Below, in pieces: positions 54,641 through 63,046 of a stretch of DNA of 64,000 nt. A program made the translations under genes and the position numbers. The first letter of the stretch is position 1, and each line of letters starts with the position of its first letter. This stretch comes from Pseudomonas sp. CBZ-4 (GTDB taxonomy: Bacteria > Pseudomonadota > Gammaproteobacteria > Pseudomonadales > Pseudomonadaceae), in the NCBI RefSeq assembly GCF_000346755.1, contig NZ_ANNV01000098.1, forward strand, positions 1 to 64,000, read 5' to 3'. A model generated the notes under the pieces. The model had not been told where the DNA came from, made no database searches, and saw nothing but the letters and a program-made list of their open reading frames with translations.

Positions 54641-54917
54641 CCTTGATTTTGATGCGCGCGCATTGAAGGAATGGCAAAAACTCGGCAACACCATCCGTCA
54701 GCAGTTGAAGAAGAGGTTAGTGGAGATGCTTAACAATCCACGAATTGAAGCCAATCGCCTGCATGGGCTGCCGGACTGCTACAAGATCAAGCTGCGCAGC
54801 AGCGGTTACCGGTTGGTCTATCAAGTCATTGATCAGGAAATCACGGAGGTAGTGGTGGCCGTTGATAAGCGCGAGCGTGATCAGGCTTATCAAAAGGCGG
54901 CAGATCGTTTGAGCTAG
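54630..54917 (+). CDS. RelE-type toxin, ribosome-dependent mRNA interferase
   Basis: A 95-aa RelE-family toxin: MTYSLDFDARALKEWQKLGNT at the start, NRLHGLPDCYKIKLRSSGYRLVYQV in the middle and AVDKRERDQAY near the end carry the typical basic catalytic residues. Complete. Overlaps the antitoxin gene by 11 bases, indicating coupled translation. Confidence 0.92.
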   Translation: MTYSLDFDARALKEWQKLGNTIRQQLKKRLVEMLNNPRIEANRLHGLPDCYKIKLRSSGYRLVYQVIDQEITEVVVAVDKRERDQAYQKAADRLS

Positions 54918-54956
54918 TCATGCAATGGGTGGCCAATTACAAAAATCACCAAAACA

Positions 54957-54993
54957 AAAAAGCCCCGTAGCTTATTCAGCTACGGGGCTTTTT
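54957..54993. terminator. Bidirectional intrinsic terminator
   Basis: AAAAAGCCCCGTAGC/GCTACGGGGCTTTTT with a seven-base loop. It serves the RelBE-like operon from the left and the tRNA-Ser gene from the right. Confidence 0.92.
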
Positions 54994-55001
54994 CTATGTA
55001 A

Positions 55002-55091
55002 TGGCGGAGAGATAGGGATTCGAACCCTAGGTACCGGTGAAGGTACAACGGATTTCGAATCCGTCCCATTCGGCCACTCTGGCATCTCTCC
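55002..55091 (-). tRNA. tRNA-Ser (anticodon CGA)
   Basis: A 90-base tRNA with the long variable arm of a class II tRNA. The acceptor stem GGAGAGA pairs with TCTCTCC, the T-loop is GGTTCGAATCC, the anticodon loop ATTCGAAAT gives CGA, and CCA is encoded. It reads UCG serine codons. It is followed directly by a strong terminator. Confidence 0.97.
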
Positions 55092-55175
55092 AACGGCGCG
55101 CATCATAACAGCGTGGTTCAGGAAAGCAAAGCTCGAAAGGAGATTTTTTTCCGTGCTATCAGATGCTTGCGTCGA

Positions 55176-55889
55176 TTAAAGCGGTACGCCGAGACGATTG
55201 GCGACTTCTTCGTAAGCTTCGATGACGTCACCGAGGCCCTGACGGAAGCGGTCTTTGTCCATCTTCTTCTTGGTGTCCTTGTCCCACAGGCGGCAGCCGT
55301 CCGGGCTGAATTCGTCGCCCAGGACGATGGAGCCGTCGTGGAATACCCCGAATTCGAGTTTGAAGTCCACCAGCAGCAGGCCGGCGTCGTCGAACAGCTT
55401 GTTCAGCACGTCGTTGACCTTGAGGGACAATTCCTTCATGCGCGCCAGTTGCTCAGCGGTGCCCCAACCGAACGCCACGACGTGGGATTCGTTGATGAAC
55501 GGGTCGCCCTTGGCGTCGTCCTTCAGGAACAGTTCGAACGTGTAAGGATTGAGCTTGAGGCCCTCTTCCACGCCCAGGCGCTTGACCAGGCTGCCGGCGG
55601 CGTAGTTACGCACGACGCATTCGACCGGGATCATGTCGAGCTTTTTCACCAGGCACTCGTTGTCGCCCAGCAGTTTGTCGAATTGGGTCGGAATACCGGC
55701 CTCTTCAAGTTTCTGCATGATGAAGGCGTTGAACTTGTTGTTCACCATGCCCTTGCGATCCAGCTGTTCGATGCGCTTGCCGTCGAACGCCGAGGTGTCG
55801 TTGCGAAACAGCAGGATCAGGCGGTTGGCGTCGTCGGTCTTGTACACCGACTTGGCTTTGCCGCGGTAGAGTTCTTCACGTTTTTCCAT
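55176..55889 (-). CDS. purC: Phosphoribosylaminoimidazole-succinocarboxamide synthase
   Basis: A 237-aa SAICAR synthetase, step seven of purine synthesis, joining CAIR and aspartate with ATP. Start [19 protein letters not shown], then [20 protein letters not shown] and [21 protein letters not shown] block [12 protein letters not shown] are all family signatures. Complete. First gene of the conserved right-edge block in my reading, although all block genes from here to dapA are on the minus strand. Confidence 0.97.
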   Translation of the reverse strand: MEKREELYRGKAKSVYKTDDANRLILLFRNDTSAFDGKRIEQLDRKGMVNNKFNAFIMQKLEEAGIPTQFDKLLGDNECLVKKLDMIPVECVVRNYAAGSLVKRLGVEEGLKLNPYTFELFLKDDAKGDPFINESHVVAFGWGTAEQLARMKELSLKVNDVLNKLFDDAGLLLVDFKLEFGVFHDGSIVLGDEFSPDGCRLWDKDTKKKMDKDRFRQGLGDVIEAYEEVANRLGVPL

Positions 55890-55916
55890 GATGGGCTCCG
55901 CTTTGAGTGAGGTGGG

Positions 55917-56675
55917 CTAGGCGATGTGTCGCCAGTCGAGCCCTGAATCTTGATCGGCCAGTTGCAGCCAGTCCGGGTCGCACCCGAGGGTGTCGACAAA
56001 ACATTGCCGGGCAAGCGTCGGCAGGTTGTTCTTGCTGCTCAAGTGGGCCAGGACCAGGTGTTGCAGGTCTTGCCAGCCCAACTCATACACCAGGTATGCC
56101 GCCTGGTGGTTGTTCAAATGTCCCAGTTCGCCGCCAACCCGTTGCTTGAGAAAGCGCGGGTAATGACCACGAGCCAGCAGGTCTCGGCAGTGGTTGGACT
56201 CGATCATCAACGCATCGAGGTCGCGGTAGCCGTCCAGTACCTTGGCGCAGTAGGAGCCCAGGTCGGTGAGCACGCCGAAACGTCGCTCTCCGCCGCTGAA
56301 TACATACTGCGTCGGTTCATGGGCGTCATGGGCGACGGCAATCACATCGATGCCCAGGGCGCCGATTTGCAGTTGCTCGCCACCGGCCAGGAAACCTGTG
56401 GGTTCAATGGGTTTGCGCATCCCGCGCAAGGTGCCGCGACTGAGGTACACCGGAAGATTGTAGCGCCGAGACAGCAAACCCACGCCATGCACGTGGTCGG
56501 CATGTTCGTGGGTTACCAGGATCGCGCTCAGCTGCGCGGGGTGAACCCCCAGGCGCAACAGGCGCCGCTCGGTTTCCTTTAACGAGAAACCACAATCCAC
56601 CAGCACATACGTGTCGTCATGTGCGACCAGCGTGCCGTTCCCTTGGCTACCGCTGCCGAGAACGGCAAAACGCAT
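55917..56675 (-). CDS. MBL-fold metallohydrolase (YycJ-like)
   Basis: A 252-aa metallo-beta-lactamase-fold hydrolase with a complete metal motif HEHADH (His56, His58, Asp60, His61), the start MRFAVLGSGSQGNGTLV and the late ESNHCRDLL and LAHLSSKNN blocks. These resemble YycJ/WalJ. No signal peptide, so cytoplasmic. It lies between purC and bamC on the same strand with four bases to bamC. Confidence 0.92.
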   Translation of the reverse strand: MRFAVLGSGSQGNGTLVAHDDTYVLVDCGFSLKETERRLLRLGVHPAQLSAILVTHEHADHVHGVGLLSRRYNLPVYLSRGTLRGMRKPIEPTGFLAGGEQLQIGALGIDVIAVAHDAHEPTQYVFSGGERRFGVLTDLGSYCAKVLDGYRDLDALMIESNHCRDLLARGHYPRFLKQRVGGELGHLNNHQAAYLVYELGWQDLQHLVLAHLSSKNNLPTLARQCFVDTLGCDPDWLQLADQDSGLDWRHIA

Positions 56676-56679
56676 CGGA

Positions 56680-57795
56680 TCAGCCCAGGTTGTCCTGAAT
56701 CACACCCAACACTTTGCGCGCTGTTTCAGCTGGCGCAACGGTGTTGATGTTCTTCTCGACGGTGACTTGCACGCTTTCGCCAACCTTGCTCAAACGAACC
56801 TGGTAGCGCTCGGCGCGGGTCTCGACTTCTTCCTTGGTCGGCTTGCTGCCGAACAGCTTGCCGAAGAAACCTGGCTCGTCGTCTTTACGCTCGGCCTTTT
56901 CAGCCACGTTGATGTAATAGAGACCCAGGCTGCGGTTGATGTCTTCAACACGCCAAGGGCCCTGCTCCAGGGCGCGACCCACGCTGGCCCAGGCACGGTC
57001 GAGGTCTTCGCCGAGGTTCAGCACCACGTTGCCGCTGCCGTCTTCGGTGAGGCTGACACGGCTCGGGGTGTCGTAGTCACGCGCGGCGAGCAGGGAAACC
57101 GAACCGCCCTTCTCGGAGATACGGCTCATGCTGGCCAGCATCTCGTCGACCAATGCCGAGTCGACACCGGTGTTGACCGAACGGTTGGTGAAATCAACAT
57201 TGGCGGTGCTGCCGGCAGGACGCTCGGCGCTGACCACATAGACTTCACTGGTATTACGCTGCACGCCTGGCTCGATGCGCACACGCACGCGGGCTTCGCT
57301 GTCGGCGGCTACACCACCGGCTTGCAGGCGCTTGGCCATGGTGGCGGACAGTTCGCTGCCCTGCTGCCATGCCGTGGTGAACTCGCCGGTCTGCGGGCGC
57401 TGCTGGTCGATGCGGAAACCGTTGTCCTGGAAGAACTGCACGGCCACCGGCCAGACTTCGGCAGGTGGGCGCTGCGCGACGATCCAGCGCGAATCACCGC
57501 TCTTTTGCAGGCTGTAGTCGCTGGCATCCGCCACGGCCGAGATCGGCTGTGGACGTGGCACGACGTACTCACCCTTGGTGGTGTCGTCGGCAACGTTGCG
57601 CGGGATCGGCAGCAACGGGTCAAGGCGCTTGGCGACGTTGACGTCCGGCGGCAGTTGCATCGGTTTGGTTGCTTGTGCTTCCAGGTAATCGCTGCCGCGG
57701 TCACGGAAGTAGCCTTCCGGGCCCCAGATCCAACCGCAGCCACTGGTGCTGGAGATAATCAAGGCAAGTGCGGAAAGTCCGGCCAATCGCTTCAT
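56680..57795 (-). CDS. bamC: Outer-membrane assembly factor BamC (lipoprotein)
   Basis: A 371-aa lipoprotein of the BAM complex that inserts beta-barrel proteins. The signal ends in the lipobox TSGC (lipidated Cys20 region, CGWIWGPEGYF), followed by the unstructured YLEAQATKPMQLPP segment and two helix-grip domains. It is directly downstream of dapA, the usual pairing in gamma-proteobacteria. Confidence 0.93.
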   Translation of the reverse strand: MKRLAGLSALALIISSTSGCGWIWGPEGYFRDRGSDYLEAQATKPMQLPPDVNVAKRLDPLLPIPRNVADDTTKGEYVVPRPQPISAVADASDYSLQKSGDSRWIVAQRPPAEVWPVAVQFFQDNGFRIDQQRPQTGEFTTAWQQGSELSATMAKRLQAGGVAADSEARVRVRIEPGVQRNTSEVYVVSAERPAGSTANVDFTNRSVNTGVDSALVDEMLASMSRISEKGGSVSLLAARDYDTPSRVSLTEDGSGNVVLNLGEDLDRAWASVGRALEQGPWRVEDINRSLGLYYINVAEKAERKDDEPGFFGKLFGSKPTKEEVETRAERYQVRLSKVGESVQVTVEKNINTVAPAETARKVLGVIQDNLG

Positions 57796-57812
57796 GCGTA
57801 GTGCTTCCTCAA

Positions 57813-58691
57813 TTAAACCAGGACGCCGGACTGGCGCAGGGCCTGTCGCAGCGGTTCGTGACAGGCTTCGCTGAGACGGGTGAGCGGCAGACGGATACCG
57901 TCCGGCATCAGGCCCATTTCAGTCAGCGCCCATTTCACGGGAATAGGGTTGGATTCGATAAACAGGGTCTTGTTGAGCGGCATCAGCTTCTCGTGGATCG
58001 CACGCGCGGTCACGGCGTCGCCGGCGATGGCGGCGGCGCACATTTCGCTCATGGCACGCGGGGCCACGTTGGCGGTCACGGAGATGTTGCCCTTGCCGCC
58101 CAGCAGGATCAGCTCGACCGCGGTGGCGTCGTCACCGGAATACAGCAGGAAATCGCTGCTCACGCCGGCCAGGATGTCCTTGGCGCGCTGCAGGTCGCCG
58201 GTGGCTTCCTTGATACCGATGATGTTCGGCACGGTGGACAGGCGGATCACGGTCGCAGCCTGCATGTCGCAAGCGGTGCGGCCTGGCACGTTGTAGAGGA
58301 TCTGCGGGATATCAACGGCTTCGGCAATGGTGCGGAAGTGTTGGTACAGGCCTTCCTGGGTCGGCTTGTTGTAGTACGGGGTCACCAGCAGGCAGGCATC
58401 GGCGCCGGCCTTCTTGGCGTTTTTGGTCAGCTCGATCGCTTCACGCGTCGAGTTGGCGCCCGTACCGGCGATCACGGCAATACGGCCCGCAACGCGCTTG
58501 ACCACGAATTCGATGACCTGGATGTGTTCTTCCACATCGAGGGTGGCCGATTCACCTGTGGTGCCGACGGCCACAATGGCGTTGGTGCCTTCTTGCAGGT
58601 GGAAGTCCACCAGTTTGCCCAGGCTGTCCCAGTCGAGATGACCTTGTGCATCCATGGGTGTGACCAGTGCCACCATACTGCCCGCAATCAT
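57813..58691 (-). CDS. dapA: 4-hydroxy-tetrahydrodipicolinate synthase
   Basis: A 292-aa aldolase that condenses pyruvate and aspartate semialdehyde in lysine/diaminopimelate synthesis. Schiff-base Lys161 (IIGIKEATGD) and Tyr133 (ILYNVPGRT) match E. coli numbering, as does GTTGES near 43-50. The start MIAGSMVALVTP is chosen by homology; the frame runs 60 codons further without support. Confidence 0.97.
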   Translation of the reverse strand: MIAGSMVALVTPMDAQGHLDWDSLGKLVDFHLQEGTNAIVAVGTTGESATLDVEEHIQVIEFVVKRVAGRIAVIAGTGANSTREAIELTKNAKKAGADACLLVTPYYNKPTQEGLYQHFRTIAEAVDIPQILYNVPGRTACDMQAATVIRLSTVPNIIGIKEATGDLQRAKDILAGVSSDFLLYSGDDATAVELILLGGKGNISVTANVAPRAMSEMCAAAIAGDAVTARAIHEKLMPLNKTLFIESNPIPVKWALTEMGLMPDGIRLPLTRLSEACHEPLRQALRQSGVLV

Positions 58692-58964
58692 GCAACCGCT
58701 CCTGCCGGAAAAAGAGAGCCGTAATGGTACTGGCGCCAAGATGCTTGCACAAGCGAAGTACCGCCTGAGGATGCGTTCTGGCGCAACTAAACGACGGGCA
58801 ATGCCATCATTGGGCCAAAGCCTGCCCTCAAGAGGGTCAAAAACCAGCCGTTCACGCAATGAAAACGCCACCTCCTAGCCCTTGGCTGCGCTTTTCGCTA
58901 CCCTTCAGCCTTTGATCGATACAGCCCACGCGGTATCGACCGCTCATCGCTTTAGGAAGGCTGC

Positions 58965-59525
58965 ATGTCCACCCCCACAGTTCGCGAACAATTCCTTGTT
59001 ATCAGTGCCCTCGGCGCCAACCCCATGGAGCTGACCAACGTCCTGTGCCGCGCCAGCCATGAGAACCGCTGCGCCGTCGTGACCTCCCGCCTGACCCGCC
59101 ACGGCGAGTGCAGTGCACTGGTCTTGCAGATCTCCGGTTCCTGGGACGCCCTGGCGCGCCTGGAAACCGGCCTGCCTGGCCTGGCCAAGAAACACGATTT
59201 CACCGTCAACGTGGTGCGCAGCGCCGCCCTGGAAAACCGCCCGCAGGCCCTGCCCTATGTGGCCTATGTCAGCTCGGCCTACCGCTCGGACATCGTCAAC
59301 GAGCTGTGCCAGTTCTTTATCGACCACAACGTCGAGCTGGAGAACCTGACCTGCGACACCTACCAGGCACCACAGACCGGCGGCACCATGCTCAACGCCA
59401 CGTTCACCGTGACCTTGCCGGCCGGCGTGCAGATCAGCTGGTTGCGCGACCAGTTCCTGGACTTCGCCGATGCGTTGAACCTCGACGCACTGATCGAGCC
59501 GTGGCGCCCACAGAACCCAATGTAA
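58965..59525 (+). CDS. gcvR: Glycine cleavage system transcriptional repressor GcvR
   Basis: A 186-aa protein with two ACT-like domains (about residues 8-85 and 92-175; VISALGANPMELTNVLCRAS and YVSSAYRSDIVNELCQFFID). GcvR binds glycine and antagonises GcvA. It starts a plus-strand pair with bcp, whose ATG is 11 bases after the stop. Divergent from dapA. Confidence 0.9.
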   Translation: MSTPTVREQFLVISALGANPMELTNVLCRASHENRCAVVTSRLTRHGECSALVLQISGSWDALARLETGLPGLAKKHDFTVNVVRSAALENRPQALPYVAYVSSAYRSDIVNELCQFFIDHNVELENLTCDTYQAPQTGGTMLNATFTVTLPAGVQISWLRDQFLDFADALNLDALIEPWRPQNPM

Positions 59526-59535
59526 GGAACGCTCC

Positions 59536-60009
59536 ATGCCGGTTGTCATCGACACACCCGTAGCCGATTTCGAAGCCCAGGCCACCAGCGGCCAGACCTT
59601 CAACCTCGCCGCCCTCAAGGGCAAGCAAGTGGTGATCTACTTCTACCCGAAGGACAGCACGCCGGGTTGCACCACCGAAGGCCAGGGCTTCCGCGACCAG
59701 TACGCGGCATTCAAGGCGGCCAATACCGAAGTGTTTGGCGTGTCGCGGGACAGCGTGAAGTCCCACGAGAACTTCAAGGCCAAGCAGGAATTCCCGTTCG
59801 AGCTGATCAGCGACAAGGACGAAGCGGTTTGCCAGCTGTTTGATGTGATCAAGCTGAAGAAACTGTATGGCAAGGAATACCTGGGCGTGGACCGCAGCAC
59901 GTTCCTGATCGACAAGGATGGCGTGCTGCGTCAGGAATGGCGCGGTGTGAAAGTGCCTGGGCATGTAGATGCCGTTTTGGCGGCGGCGCAGGCGTTGAAC
60001 AAGGCATAA
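59536..60009 (+). CDS. bcp: Peroxiredoxin (Bcp/PrxQ)
   Basis: A 157-aa thioredoxin-fold peroxidase. Peroxidatic Cys45 is in DSTPGCTTEG. The E. coli resolving Cys50 is Gln here; a second cysteine is present later (EAVCQLFDV), so it may act as a one-cysteine type or use the distal one. Complete and of standard length. Co-transcribed with gcvR. Confidence 0.94.
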   Translation: MPVVIDTPVADFEAQATSGQTFNLAALKGKQVVIYFYPKDSTPGCTTEGQGFRDQYAAFKAANTEVFGVSRDSVKSHENFKAKQEFPFELISDKDEAVCQLFDVIKLKKLYGKEYLGVDRSTFLIDKDGVLRQEWRGVKVPGHVDAVLAAAQALNKA

Positions 60010-60013
60010 ATAA

Positions 60014-60047
60014 ATTGTGGCGAGGGAGCTTGCTCCCTCGCCACAAT
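60014..60047. terminator. Perfect hairpin between bcp and perM
   Basis: ATTGTGGCGAGGGAGC/GCTCCCTCGCCACAAT, 16-base perfect stem with a two-base loop. It belongs to a different repeat family from the GTGGGAGC REPs. Located between convergent genes, likely terminating both. Confidence 0.75.
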
Positions 60048-60049
60048 GG

Positions 60050-61123
60050 TTACAACATTGGCGCTACCACCGGCTCTTGCCGAGGCCACGCATCCAGCAC
60101 CGCCTTGAACAGCGTCGCCAGGGGAATCGCAAAGAACACCCCCCAGAACCCCCACAACCCGCCAAACAACAACACCGCACAAATGATCGCCACCGGGTGC
60201 AGGTTGACCGCCTCCGAGAACAGCAGCGGCACGAGCACGTTGCCGTCCAGGGTCTGGATAATCCCGTAGACCGCCATCAGGTAGATGAACTGATCGCTCC
60301 AGCCCCACTGGAACAACGCGATCAACGTCACCGGCACCGTCACCACCACGGCGCCGACATAGGGCACCACCACCGACAAGCCCACCAGCAAGGCCAGCAG
60401 CGCGGCGTAGTTCAAGTCCAGGGCGATGAAGGCGATGTAGGTCACGCCGCCACAGATGATGATCTCGATGACCTTGCCACGGATGTAGTTGGCAATCTGC
60501 CGATTCATTTCCTCAGCCACGCGAGTGATCAATGCCCGTTCGCGCGGCAGGTAGCCACGCACCCAGCGCCCGATCATGGCGCGGTCCTTGAGGAAGAAAA
60601 ACACCAGGATCGGCACCAGCACCAGGTAGATCATGATATTCACCAGCAACGGCAAGCTGGACAAGGAAAAGGTCAGCGCCCATTGCCCGAACTTTCCGAT
60701 CTCGCCGCGCGCCACTTCAATGGCCTGCAACACCTGCTCGTCCGACACCAGGTGCGGGTAACGCTCCGGCAACAGCAGCAACAACGACTGCCACTTGGCG
60801 AGCATGCCGGGCAGTTCGTTGAACAGGGTGATCAACTGGTGCCACAGCAACGGCAGCACCACCACGATAAACAGCACCAGCAGCCCCATGAACAAGGCGA
60901 ACACCAGCCCCACCGCCGCGCCGCCCGGCAAGCGCAAACGCTCCAGGGTGGTGACCAGGCCCTGCATCAGGTAAGCCAACACCATGCCCGCCAATACCGG
61001 CGCCAGCATGCCGCCCAAGGTGAGCACCGCCGTAAAGGCGAGGAACAGCAGGACCGCCAGCACCACCGCTTCTTCATCGGAGAAGTAGCGCTGAATCCAG
61101 TCTCGTAACACTTTGAACATCAA
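60050..61123 (-). CDS. perM: AI-2E family transporter (PerM-like)
   Basis: A 357-aa membrane protein with seven to eight predicted helices of the UPF0118/PerM family (LYLVLVPILVFFFLKDR, VVVPYVGAVVVTVPV and LFGGLWGFWGVFFAIPLA). Substrate unsettled in the family. Minus strand, next to tusA, as in related pseudomonads from memory. Confidence 0.92.
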   Translation of the reverse strand: MMFKVLRDWIQRYFSDEEAVVLAVLLFLAFTAVLTLGGMLAPVLAGMVLAYLMQGLVTTLERLRLPGGAAVGLVFALFMGLLVLFIVVVLPLLWHQLITLFNELPGMLAKWQSLLLLLPERYPHLVSDEQVLQAIEVARGEIGKFGQWALTFSLSSLPLLVNIMIYLVLVPILVFFFLKDRAMIGRWVRGYLPRERALITRVAEEMNRQIANYIRGKVIEIIICGGVTYIAFIALDLNYAALLALLVGLSVVVPYVGAVVVTVPVTLIALFQWGWSDQFIYLMAVYGIIQTLDGNVLVPLLFSEAVNLHPVAIICAVLLFGGLWGFWGVFFAIPLATLFKAVLDAWPRQEPVVAPML

Positions 61124-61151
61124 TCAACCTCGGCGTGGTGGGGCTAGTTTT

Positions 61152-61391
61152 TCAGGCCTTGCGCAACCAGTAACGGTACACACCGGCGGCGTCTTCTTCG
61201 TGCAACAGGGTATGACCGGCCAACTTGGCAAACGTCCGGAAATCACGCTGGGAGCCCGCGTCCGTGGCGATGACCTTGAGCACGGCGCCGCTGGCCAAAC
61301 GATTGAGTTCCAGCTTGGCCTTGAGCAAGGGCAACGGGCAATTGAGGCCGCTGGCATCGAGTTCGGCATCGAAGGCTACAGCGTCGGTCAT
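61152..61391 (-). CDS. tusA: Sulfur carrier protein TusA
   Basis: A 79-aa TusA: sulfurtransferase Cys18 in LDASGLNCPLPLLKAK. It relays sulfur from IscS to TusBCD for 2-thiouridine synthesis in tRNA. Complete. Upstream of perM on the same strand. Confidence 0.95.
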   Translation of the reverse strand: MTDAVAFDAELDASGLNCPLPLLKAKLELNRLASGAVLKVIATDAGSQRDFRTFAKLAGHTLLHEEDAAGVYRYWLRKA

Positions 61392-61486
61392 GGTTTTACT
61401 CCGGGCATCCGTTTGGGCTGCTTAGAATATCTGGTCCGAAGCTCAGTGTCCGGCTACAGTAAGCTCTTTGTCGAAAGGCTCTGTGC

Positions 61487-62920
61487 ATGACTTTTTTGCG
61501 CCCCACCCTGCTGACGCTGGCTTGCCTGCTGGCCTCCCCAGGCTTCGCTGACGACCTGCCGTCACTTGGCGACGCCAGTTCTGCCATTGTCTCGCCTCAA
61601 CAGGAATATCAGCTGGGCCGTGCGTGGCTGGCCTACCTGCGCGGCCAGGTCTCACAGCTCAATGATCCGCAGCTCAAGGATTACGTCGAAACCAGCGTCT
61701 ACAAATTGGTGGAGACCAGCCAGGTCAACGACCGGCGCCTGGAGTTCATCCTGATCAACAGCCCGCAGCTCAACGCCTTTGCCGCGCCCGGCGGCATCGT
61801 CGGGGTCAACGGCGGCCTGTTCCTCAACGCGCAGACCGAAGGCGAGTACGCCTCGGTACTGGCCCACGAATTGGCGCACTTGTCGCAACGTCACTTCGCA
61901 CGTGGCGTTGAAGCCCAGCAGCGCATGCAGATCCCGATGATGGCCGCCCTGCTCGGCGGCATCATCGCCGCCGCCGCCGGTGCAGGCGACGCCGGCATTG
62001 CCGCGATTGCCGGCACCCAGGCCGCCGCCATCCAGGAGCAACGCCGCTTTTCGCGCCAGAACGAACAAGAGGCAGACCGCATCGGCATCCTCAACCTGGA
62101 AAAAGCCGGCTACGACCCCCGCTCCATGCCGTCCATGTTCGAACGATTGGGACGCCAATACCGCTTTGACGCCAAGCCGCCGGAATTCCTGCTGACGCAC
62201 CCGGTGACCGAATCGCGGATCGCCGATACCCGCAACCGTGCCGAGCAAGCCAAGCCTGGCGGCAAGGAAGACAGCCTGCGCTATCAACTGATTCGTGCAC
62301 GGGTGCAGTTGCAATACGAGGACACTTCAGGCCTGGCCGCCAAACGGTTCCAGGCGCAATTGGACGAGAACCCGAAAAACGATGTGGCGCGCTACGGCCT
62401 GGCCATTGCTCAGATCAAAGGCTCCCAGTTCAAACAAGCGCGGGAGAACCTCACGGCACTGCTTGCCAAGGCGCCGAACGACATTACTTACAACCTGGCG
62501 CTGATCCAGCTGGAAATCGACAACAACCATCTGCCCGATGCCCAGCAGCGTACCGATCGAATGCTGACCCAGTATCCCGGCAATTACCCGCTGAATCAGA
62601 TCCGGGTAGACCTGCTGCTCAAGCAAAACCGCACCGCCGAGGCGGAAAAGGCCTTGGACGGCCTGCTTAAATCCCGCCCTGATGATCCCGACGTCTGGTA
62701 TCAGGTTGCCGAAACGCGCGGCCTGTCCGGCAATATCATCGGTCTGCATCAGGCTCGCGCCGAGTACTTCGCACTGGTGGGCGACTTCCAGCAAGCCATT
62801 CAACAGCTGGACTTCGCCAAGCGCAGGGCGGGCAGCAACTTCCCGCTGTCGTCACGCATCGATGCGCGCCAGCGTGAGCTGATCGAACAGGAACGCCTGG
62901 TGAAAGGGATGATGAGCTAA
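61487..62920 (+). CDS. bepA: M48 periplasmic metalloprotease/chaperone BepA
   Basis: A 477-aa protein with a signal peptide (LLTLACLLASPGFA), an M48 zinc-protease domain with HELAH at His127/Glu128/His131 and third ligand Glu195 (NEQEADRIG), then a tetratricopeptide region from about residue 290. This is the BepA/YfgC arrangement that degrades or assists misassembled LptD and BAM substrates. Divergent from tusA. Confidence 0.93.
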   Translation: MTFLRPTLLTLACLLASPGFADDLPSLGDASSAIVSPQQEYQLGRAWLAYLRGQVSQLNDPQLKDYVETSVYKLVETSQVNDRRLEFILINSPQLNAFAAPGGIVGVNGGLFLNAQTEGEYASVLAHELAHLSQRHFARGVEAQQRMQIPMMAALLGGIIAAAAGAGDAGIAAIAGTQAAAIQEQRRFSRQNEQEADRIGILNLEKAGYDPRSMPSMFERLGRQYRFDAKPPEFLLTHPVTESRIADTRNRAEQAKPGGKEDSLRYQLIRARVQLQYEDTSGLAAKRFQAQLDENPKNDVARYGLAIAQIKGSQFKQARENLTALLAKAPNDITYNLALIQLEIDNNHLPDAQQRTDRMLTQYPGNYPLNQIRVDLLLKQNRTAEAEKALDGLLKSRPDDPDVWYQVAETRGLSGNIIGLHQARAEYFALVGDFQQAIQQLDFAKRRAGSNFPLSSRIDARQRELIEQERLVKGMMS

Positions 62921-62939
62921 ACCCCCGCACGGTGAGTTT

Positions 62940-62970
62940 GATCGTTCCCATGCTCCACGTGGGAGCGATC
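62940..62970. repeat. Short inverted repeat after bepA
   Basis: GATCGTTCCCA/TGGGAGCGATC with a nine-base spacer, one mismatched pair. This resembles a common Pseudomonas intergenic repeat distinct from the REP elements above. Confidence 0.6.
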
Positions 62971-62993
62971 TGAGCCAGCAAATTCCGCCCACA

Positions 62994-63032
62994 AAAAAGC
63001 CCCGCCTTCGCTGACCGAAGGCGGGGCTTTTT
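62994..63032. terminator. Bidirectional intrinsic terminator
   Basis: AAAAAGCCCCGCCTTCG/CGAAGGCGGGGCTTTTT, 17-base stem with a five-base loop, between the convergent bepA and mucD genes. Confidence 0.95.
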
Positions 63033-63046
63033 ATTGAGCTAGCGGA

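Noticed and set aside
60017..61108. 363-codon frame opposite perM, very rich in Gln and His
   Set aside because: Such composition is the typical reverse complement of membrane-protein codons (Leu, Val and Trp runs). The minus-strand PerM is well supported.
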